A DNA stretch of 43,597 nucleotides from Proteromonas lacertae (Eukaryota > Sar > Bigyra > Opalinata > Proteromonadidae): assembly GCA_002245135.1 (NCBI GenBank), contig NGBS01000054.1:1-43597 (forward strand). The letters are read 5' to 3'. Below the pieces are notes generated by a model. The model saw only the letters and a list, made by a program, of their open reading frames with translations. It did no database searches and was not told where the DNA came from. Each line of letters starts with the position of its first letter. Position 1 is the stretch's first letter. The position numbers were made by a program, and so were the translations under genes. Shown here one piece after another: positions 37,853-43,597 of the stretch.

Positions 37853-38623
37853 ATGTTTTTTATTATTTTTATTTTATTTTTATTTATTTTTTCTTATTGT
37901 CAATATAACATAAATATGTTTGGACATGTAGCAAAAAAAATAGCTGTATCTAGTAGTGGAGATATAGGAGCAGTGAGTAAGGAATTAACTAAGATTGAAA
38001 ATATGATTGAAGAACAAAATACTAAAATGCCAGATGTTACAGTATTAGCATCTAAAGAAGATGTTAAAGATGTTGTAAAGAAAGATGATATTATTGGATT
38101 AGCTACAACTAAACATGTGATACAAATTCAACGTTATATAGCTCAAGGATTAACTCCTATTGGATATCCAACATTATGTGGAAGACAAATGGTTTCATTC
38201 TCTTTTACTGTTTGGAACTTTGATAAGACATATTCAAGTTCTCACATAATTCATTTAGATTTTTATCCTAATTTTATACTTTTTAAGATCAAACAACCTA
38301 TTATTTTCTATCAAGATGTTAGTAATTATGGTAAATTTGAAATCAAAAGATTAGATGATTGGAATATACCAAATGAATCATATAAAAATAGTTTAAATGA
38401 ATATCTTGATTTAATAGATGTAGGTGGAGGTATGGGTTTAGAAATTATAGTAAATGATAGAGGTTCTAATATTTTACGATCTATATATTTAAACGAACAA
38501 ACTGATCATACTAATATGCATTTTGGTGTTCAATATATGAATACAGAAGAAGGAATTTTTGAAATTCCTATTCAAACTTGTTATATTTATACAAACAGAA
38601 ATTATAAAGGTGAAACATTTTAA
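37853..38623 (+). CDS. Possible fibre-like or surface protein of element C
   Basis: ATG at 37853 gives a hydrophobic leader (MFFIIFILFLFIFSYCQ); a second ATG at 37919 (MFGHVAKKIAVSSSGD) would give a soluble form. A helical region (ELTKIENMIEEQNTKM) is followed by a beta-rich C-terminal domain (MVSFSFTVWNFDKTYS, IIHLDFYPNFILFKI, FEIPIQTCYIYTNR). A helical stalk with a beta head is the layout of fibres, but I see no homology. It follows the ATPase gene closely. Confidence 0.5.
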   Translation: MFFIIFILFLFIFSYCQYNINMFGHVAKKIAVSSSGDIGAVSKELTKIENMIEEQNTKMPDVTVLASKEDVKDVVKKDDIIGLATTKHVIQIQRYIAQGLTPIGYPTLCGRQMVSFSFTVWNFDKTYSSSHIIHLDFYPNFILFKIKQPIIFYQDVSNYGKFEIKRLDDWNIPNESYKNSLNEYLDLIDVGGGMGLEIIVNDRGSNILRSIYLNEQTDHTNMHFGVQYMNTEEGIFEIPIQTCYIYTNRNYKGETF

Positions 38624-38674
38624 TAGTAGTAGTAATTAGTAATTAGTAATTAGTAATAATTAGTATTAATTAAA

Positions 38675-39418
38675 CTAATTCTTTTTATACTTCTTGTTTA
38701 CATTATTTTGTCTATTATTAGTATTAAAATCATTAGCAGAACCATATGTTTCTCTTTTAACACTTAAATTCAAATTAGGTGTTGTAGGTTCTGTATCTGC
38801 ATTCTCTAAATCATCATCATCATCATTAATAGCAGAATTATTAGGTGCTACAATTCCAGATTCTGATTCTAAATTACTAACATCTTCTATAAGTTTAGTA
38901 GATGGTGTTAAATCCACAATACTAGAATCCAACTCAAATTTAGGATAAATATAAAAGTTACCTACACCATCTTTAGATTGAATCACAGAAAATTGTCTGA
39001 TTCTTACATCAAATTCACACCAATGAAGTCTACCTTCCATAATATTATAACCTTTTGAATCCCAACTCCAAACATTAACTTTAGGAGATTCCATGTTTTC
39101 TTTAGGGAACTTGAAATAAAGCTTATTTCCCCACTTCATAATCAACTCCAATAAATCTGGATCGTTCTTGAATTCGGAATACATCTGATTAATAATCCCA
39201 ATATATAATTTGTTTAATGGTTGGACCACTTCCTTCTGTAAATTTCTTATAGCTACATTATTATATGTCTGCACCTTAATTCTATTAAAGGATAACAAAT
39301 GATAATTAGTTTTTGCTTCTACTTGTTTATATTTACCTTGGAATGTTAAGTAAGCTATATTAACTTGTGGTAAGCTTACATAAACATTCTCTTTATCTAT
39401 TTGATAGGTGACAGACAT
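38675..39418 (-). CDS. Beta-rich protein of element C, possible OB-fold DNA-binding protein
   Basis: ATG at 39418 (MSVTYQIDKENVYVSLP), about 247 residues. Its N-terminal half resembles the element B protein at 27000-27329. A middle beta part (EGRLHWCEFDVRIRQFSV) and an acidic/Asn-rich tail with a Lys end follow. It is opposite in direction to the capsid cluster, as in element B, which supports a conserved module. Function is inferred only from strand pattern. Confidence 0.5.
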   Translation of the reverse strand: MSVTYQIDKENVYVSLPQVNIAYLTFQGKYKQVEAKTNYHLLSFNRIKVQTYNNVAIRNLQKEVVQPLNKLYIGIINQMYSEFKNDPDLLELIMKWGNKLYFKFPKENMESPKVNVWSWDSKGYNIMEGRLHWCEFDVRIRQFSVIQSKDGVGNFYIYPKFELDSSIVDLTPSTKLIEDVSNLESESGIVAPNNSAINDDDDDLENADTEPTTPNLNLSVKRETYGSANDFNTNNRQNNVNKKYKKN

Positions 39419-39596
39419 AAAAGATATTCTCAACCAATGAATTACTAATTACAAGTGGTCCAATAGAAATTCAAAATAAAGATCATGTGAGGCTTTTAGT
39501 TATTTAGTCGTTTCAAAATTTAAAAATAAGTTAATTTCAAATATATATAGATATATAAAATGAAATAATTTTAATTAATATTAATTAATTGTAAAT
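39419..39596. other. Spacer between two leftward genes of element C
   Basis: AT-rich, no open frame; presumably the promoter of the gene ending at 38675. Holds ATTAATTAATATTAATTAAT-like runs but no clear motif. Confidence 0.4.
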
Positions 39597-40217
39597 TTAA
39601 AAATAAGCAACTATTTCTGTATTTTGAATTGTGCTTATTGTATTAAATATATGATAACATAACTTATCATAAAGATCCCATTCTCTCTCTGTTTTACATA
39701 CACATATAAAATTACTTCTATTTTCTGAAGATATTTCAAATAATGCTTTCACTGTTTGATTTAAACTTCTTATAATAATACCATATGGAGTACTTGCATT
39801 TTCACATAATCTAATAATAGGATCTATATGTCTTACACAGAAATTAATCTTTTGACTATTACATAGATTGAATATATTACATTCACTTGGATTCTCTAAA
39901 AGTACAAGTTTCCACATAAGTAGTATATTTTCTATTTGCTGAGGTGATGCTATGTTTACATGACCAGTAATCTCATTACAACCACCTATAGGTAATTCAT
40001 TTACTGATCTACTTTGACTTAACTTCTTTAATATATCTTCTGCCTCCTGGTTAATTCTTTCTGCTTCAGATAAATTTAATGAAGGTACTTCATTTCTTAT
40101 AGGCTCATTAGATTTATTAGATTCTGCATTTGGCGCGTTAGCTACAGAAGGTGTTTTATATACAGCCTGGTTGTTAGTATCACTTTGCATAGGCTCCCAT
40201 ATACTTTTTGTTGACAT
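39597..40217 (-). CDS. Unrecognised element C protein
   Basis: ATG at 40217 (MSTKSIWEPMQSDTNN), about 206 residues. The open frame extends upstream into a hydrophobic stretch without an ATG that would overlap the neighbouring gene, so the inner ATG is preferred. A disordered N-terminus precedes a helical, Cys-containing domain (CNIFNLCNSQKINFCV, SNFICVCKTEREWDLY). No metal-binding pattern is clear. Confidence 0.5.
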   Translation of the reverse strand: MSTKSIWEPMQSDTNNQAVYKTPSVANAPNAESNKSNEPIRNEVPSLNLSEAERINQEAEDILKKLSQSRSVNELPIGGCNEITGHVNIASPQQIENILLMWKLVLLENPSECNIFNLCNSQKINFCVRHIDPIIRLCENASTPYGIIIRSLNQTVKALFEISSENRSNFICVCKTEREWDLYDKLCYHIFNTISTIQNTEIVAYF

Positions 40218-40269
40218 AATAATAACAATAACAAAAAAAAATAGCAAAAAATAAAATTTAATAAAAATA

Positions 40270-40743
40270 TTACTCAGAATCTGAGAGATTTTCAACCAAG
40301 TCGCTTTCTCGGTTTTCGGAACCGGCTTTAGAACCGTCCTTTTTGACTAAATGCTTCCTAAATGGAGCTAATGAGTTTAATAAAGCATTTGTTATATTTT
40401 TTCTTTTACCTTTTATTATTATTATATCATCTTTATTTTTATCTTGCATATCATCATCATCGCTAGATGCGTATTCATCCTCCTCCTCTTCAGATTCTGT
40501 TGGCTCATATGACTCATCATCATCGTCATCGTTAGTTATGAAACCTATTAAGTTACCTTCTGAATCGACATCTGATGCATTTTCATCATCTTCAGAATCG
40601 TATGAATCCTCGTCGTCTGAACCTCCACAACCTTCAGCTTCTCCATAGAAGTAATCCATCATATCCTCATAATCCTGTTCAGCATTACGCTTTCTTTTCT
40701 TAGCAGTTATATTTTCTAAGTTATGGTCTGGATTATCACTCAA
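40270..40743 (-). CDS. Acidic low-complexity protein of element C
   Basis: ATG at 40743 (MSDNPDHNLENITAKKRK), 157 residues. A nuclear-signal-like KKRKR near the start, then a long Asp/Glu/Ser region (GGSDDEDSYDSEDDENAS), a Lys-rich patch and a charged end. Comparable in character to the acidic protein of element B (21718-22161). Possible chaperone-like or scaffold role. Confidence 0.55.
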   Translation of the reverse strand: MSDNPDHNLENITAKKRKRNAEQDYEDMMDYFYGEAEGCGGSDDEDSYDSEDDENASDVDSEGNLIGFITNDDDDDESYEPTESEEEEDEYASSDDDDMQDKNKDDIIIIKGKRKNITNALLNSLAPFRKHLVKKDGSKAGSENRESDLVENLSDSE

Positions 40744-40887
40744 ATCATCGTCTACTATGTTAAATATGATGCATAGTAGTTTGGAACTTTTTGTTATTAT
40801 TGTTAGAACTCATTTTATATTATTACAAAAGAAAAAACAAAGAATAGTTATTATTAAAAGTATAACAGATATTTATATTATGGTTAT

Positions 40888-41151
40888 TTATGAAGGTATG
40901 TCTTGCATTAATACTTCGTCAGCCATTTGATTTAATATTCTTAATGCTTCTCGATATGTGCCTGGATTCAATGTTGATAATAATTGTCTAACATCTGGTG
41001 GTATTTGTTGAAGAATTTGTTGTAATTCTTGTTCATTTTGTTGCTGTTGTTGCTGTTGTTGAGGTGTTTGTATATATACAGGATTATGACCATCTGCTTG
41101 TGGAGCAACACCACTTTGAAATTGATAATCTGGAATAGGACCTTCTGACAT
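40888..41151 (-). CDS. Small Gln-rich protein of element C
   Basis: ATG at 41151 (MSEGPIPDYQFQSGVA), 87 residues. A run of eight Gln is followed by a neat helical domain (LQQILQQIPPDVRQLL, YREALRILNQMADEVL). No known family. It is divergent from the basic protein gene at 41255, with about 100 bp between them. Confidence 0.5.
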   Translation of the reverse strand: MSEGPIPDYQFQSGVAPQADGHNPVYIQTPQQQQQQQQNEQELQQILQQIPPDVRQLLSTLNPGTYREALRILNQMADEVLMQDIPS

Positions 41152-41254
41152 TTTATTCTTTTATTGATTGATTGAATATATAATGCTTATAGATATAATA
41201 AACATAATAGAAGTTATTTCTTATTATCATATTTTTAAAATAGTTTTATTTATT

Positions 41255-41687
41255 ATGGTAAAAAGAAGAAGCAGTAAAAGAAAATGTTGCAGAAGATATG
41301 TTATAGGAAAAGGTAAGTTTTGGGATGGTGTGAAAGGCTTTTTAAAGAAAACTAAGATATTGTCTACAGCTGCTAGTTTAATACCTGGTGTAGGACCAGC
41401 ACTAGGTAATGTAGTAAGTAATGTAGGTTATGGACGTAAGAGAAGAAGAAGAAGTAGAAGAGGTGGTGCTACTAATTGGTCAGAAATAATTAAAAAATAT
41501 GGCAATAAATCAGGAAATAAGTTATTAGTGAGAAAAACTGTAGGTGGACCTTCTTCTTGTCTTAGAAAAGAAGGAATTTCCAACAGGTGGTGGTAGAAGA
41601 AGAAGAAGAAGAAGATATAGAAGAAGAAGTAATAGTACTAAAAACTTAGATAATCGTTATATAGATAATAAAGATAGAGTTCTCTAA
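41255..41687 (+). pseudogene. Basic virion-core protein of element C (VI/X-like), broken
   Basis: ATG at 41255 (MVKRRSSKRKCCRRYV). A very basic start, an amphipathic segment (FWDGVKGFLKKTKIL), a Gly/Pro turn (LIPGVGPALGNVV) and an Arg-rich patch follow. The layout is like adenovirus protein VI and X and their adintovirus counterparts, which bind DNA and disrupt membranes. The frame is not continuous to the end in this copy. Confidence 0.5.
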
Positions 41688-41746
41688 AATAATTATTCTA
41701 CTTATTTCTTACTTTTTTCATCTTTTTTTAAAATAACATAATCAAA

Positions 41747-42067
41747 ATGGTTTTAGGCGGTAGAAGACATCGTAGAAGACATGCTAGAAGAGGTAGACGT
41801 AGAAGAGGTGGTTCTTTAAAGTCAATATGGGGTAAGATCAAAAGTGGTGCAAGCAAGGCCTTCAATTGGGCAAAAGACCACAAAATAGCCTCTAAAGTGG
41901 CTAGAGAGTTAGGCTACAATGATGTAGGCAATGGCTTAGCTATGATGGGCTTAGGAAGAAGAAGAAGACATAGAAGAAGAGGAGGTGCCAGATTGCCTTT
42001 TAATGGAGGCGCTAACCAACAAGCATTATTAAGTGCATATTTGAAAACTAAAGTGCCTGGAGCATAA
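41747..42067 (+). CDS. Small Arg-rich virion protein of element C (VI/X-like)
   Basis: ATG at 41747 (MVLGGRRHRRRHARRGR), 106 residues. A poly-Arg start, an amphipathic helix (SIWGKIKSGASKAFNW), a second basic patch and the end LLSAYLKTKVPGA. The helix closely recalls the membrane-active helix of adenovirus protein VI (W then GIK then aromatic residues). It is paralogous in style to its neighbour at 41255. Confidence 0.55.
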   Translation: MVLGGRRHRRRHARRGRRRRGGSLKSIWGKIKSGASKAFNWAKDHKIASKVARELGYNDVGNGLAMMGLGRRRRHRRRGGARLPFNGGANQQALLSAYLKTKVPGA

Positions 42068-42179
42068 AAAATAATATTGCTAATAATGTTTATTATTATT
42101 ATATTACTATTATTATTATTTGTTTGATTATTATTATTATTATTATTTTTCATAAATAAAATAAAATAAAATATATATT

Positions 42180-42859
42180 ATGAGTGATAGCGAACAAGAC
42201 TCTCAATCACAAGGATCTTATTCTTCTGAATCAGAGGAAGAGGATGATAGAATGAGTTATTCATCTGAAAGTACTGAGTCAGGAGATGATGATCTCGATA
42301 AAATTTAAAATGATTCTGACAATGCTCTCTTATATGAGACAATTAAAACTTATTTAAAAACAGAACATCCAGATGAATATGTTCAATATAAAGATAAAAT
42401 AAAAAATATTGTTGGAAATGGTAATAATAATAATAGTAATAGCAAATCTAAAAAGTCTAAAAAATATAGTGAAAAACCTAAAAGAAAAGGTGTTAAGGAT
42501 ATAGAAATTAGAAAATCTAAGCATAGTCATTCTGGAGGTAAGAGTAATAAATTAGATGAACCTCCTAGTAAAAGAGGTCGTGGAAGACCAAAAAAAGGTG
42601 AAGATAGTGTTCCTTTATCTAGAATGACAAAGAAAGAATTACAAGCATATTGTAATGAAGTACAAGAAAATTATCTAAATATGAAAAGAAATATATGAAA
42701 TCAAAAATTAATAATAATAATAAAAAAGATAAAAATGATAAAGAAGAAAAAATGAAAGAAGAAAAAAAGGAAGAAGAAGAAGAAAGTGATGTTATTATTC
42801 CTAATGATATTAATGGAAGAGAAATTGTAACTACTCCTATTGATCCTTATTATATCTAA
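42180..42859 (+). pseudogene. AT-hook-containing protein region of element C, broken
   Basis: ATG at 42180 starts an acidic Ser/Glu-rich stretch (MSDSEQDSQSQGSYSSES). Further on lie a Lys-rich region with the AT-hook core RGRGRPKK and a helix (MTKKELQAYCNEVQEN). AT-hooks bind the minor groove of AT-rich DNA. The frame is not continuous, and I cannot tell whether this was one gene or two. Confidence 0.4.
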
Positions 42860-42928
42860 AATCTTTATTTTGACTATTATTTTTATTTCTCTTTTTGCTT
42901 TTGTATTTTGTATTAAATAAATAAAAAT

Positions 42929-43496
42929 ATGCGTAAATATCTTAAAAAGAACATACAACGCTTAATTAAAAAGAAAATAACAAAGAAAATTAGAGGTAAG
43001 AAAGAAATTCTACATATGATCATAACAGATATTATCAAAATTTATATCAAAACTATTTAACATCAACAGCAAAAGATGAAGTAGAAAATAGAAATAATTT
43101 AAGAGATGAACAAATAGAACAAATAAAACATAAAATAGGTAAATTAAATGAAGCTAAAAAGATGAAAATAATTCTGAAATTAAAAAATTATCTCTTATGC
43201 AAGAAATGTTAGAAAGGGATAGAATAAAAGATCAGCAATATGTTAGCGATTTAAAAATAGGTAATAATTTAGCAAATCCTATAGCTACCAACCAAAGAGA
43301 ATTAGACGACCAACATTTATTTGGCTCAATGATGTATCAGTCCATGAATAGACCAAACTATTTTGACTATGCTAAGAAATTGGCTCAGGCAAGAGAAGAA
43401 ATTTCTAAATTAGATCCAACAGGAGCTGATAGTAGAAAAGGTTTTAAAGATAGAGTTATGAAAAAATTAAATAATATGTTAACCGATGATGTATAG
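42929..43496 (+). pseudogene. Helical element C protein, broken
   Basis: ATG at 42929 begins a Lys-rich stretch (MRKYLKKNIQRLIKKKI). A charged helical region is followed by LFGSMMYQSMNRPNYFDY and a C-terminal helix. The frame is not continuous in this copy. The family is unknown; its basic start and place after the VI/X-like genes suggest a structural protein. Confidence 0.4.
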
Positions 43497-43597
43497 AAAT
43501 AATAATAATAATAATATAATAATATATATTATAATATACTTTATTATAATATTCTTCTTTTTGATAATATTTTTATTTTTGATTATTCTATTTTTCT

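Larger units (their letters stand above)
31269..43597 (+). mobile_element. Element C: AT-rich Polinton/adintovirus-like element, right end outside the window
   Basis: At least 12.3 kb with penton-like, major capsid, packaging ATPase and basic VI/X-like genes. Capsid genes are homologous to element B, in the same order. G+C is as low as in the host, unlike A and B. I place the left border at about 31269, where host homology ends and the hairpin-bearing sequence CTGGCACACC begins; the right end is not reached. It is broken, with about half a dozen breaks including a foldback insertion. It looks older than A and B. Polymerase and integrase genes, if any, lie beyond 43597. Confidence 0.65.

Noticed and set aside
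1-43597. CRISPR array, tRNA or rRNA genes
   Set aside because: No regularly spaced repeats with unique spacers, no recognisable tRNA arms and no rRNA signature were seen by eye.

Overview
The window looks like nuclear DNA of an AT-rich microbial eukaryote that builds cilia or flagella. Host genes are rich in A+T, carry Asn-rich runs and have very short GT-AG introns of 27-46 nt. They encode a giant IQ-motif protein, a BTB/putative-Ig/SPRY protein, a CEP290-like coiled coil and a TM9SF nonaspanin. I cannot name the species. Introns of this size occur in several unrelated protist groups.

Three virus-like (Polinton/adintovirus-like) elements interrupt the host DNA. Element A (10674-18656) and element B (19667-28816) have a clearly higher G+C content than the host. 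They share nearly identical inverted ends of about 275 bp and each is flanked by a 6-7 bp target-site duplication. The outer 200 bp of every end is itself a long palindrome. B carries a double-jelly-roll-type major capsid protein, a penton-like protein and several other structural-looking genes. A carries no capsid gene, only unrecognised proteins and a possible cysteine protease. I recognise no polymerase, integrase or packaging ATPase in either. Both look essentially whole (B with about one break) and young. Element C (about 31269 to beyond the right edge) is AT-rich. It has homologous capsid genes in the same order plus a packaging ATPase and adenovirus-VI/X-like basic proteins. It carries roughly half a dozen breaks, one of them a 639-bp foldback element.

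Layout: 1-10673 host genes; 10674-18656 element A; 18657-19666 host CEP290-like gene; 19667-28816 element B; 28817-31268 host TM9SF gene and gene fragments; 31269-43597 element C. From the host's point of view, A sits between the BTB/SPRY gene and the CEP290-like gene. B sits in what was a divergent promoter of about 190 bp between the CEP290-like gene and the TM9SF gene.

The most interesting possibility is that A and B are two segments, or a capsid-bearing element and its satellite, that share one hairpin-type terminus and depend on a C-like helper for the missing functions. The host genes at the left also show a striking one-directional series of +1 frame steps. Comparison with a second copy of one gene shows extra single bases, so assembly insertion error or insertion-biased decay must be weighed there. 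No rRNA, tRNA or CRISPR array was seen.
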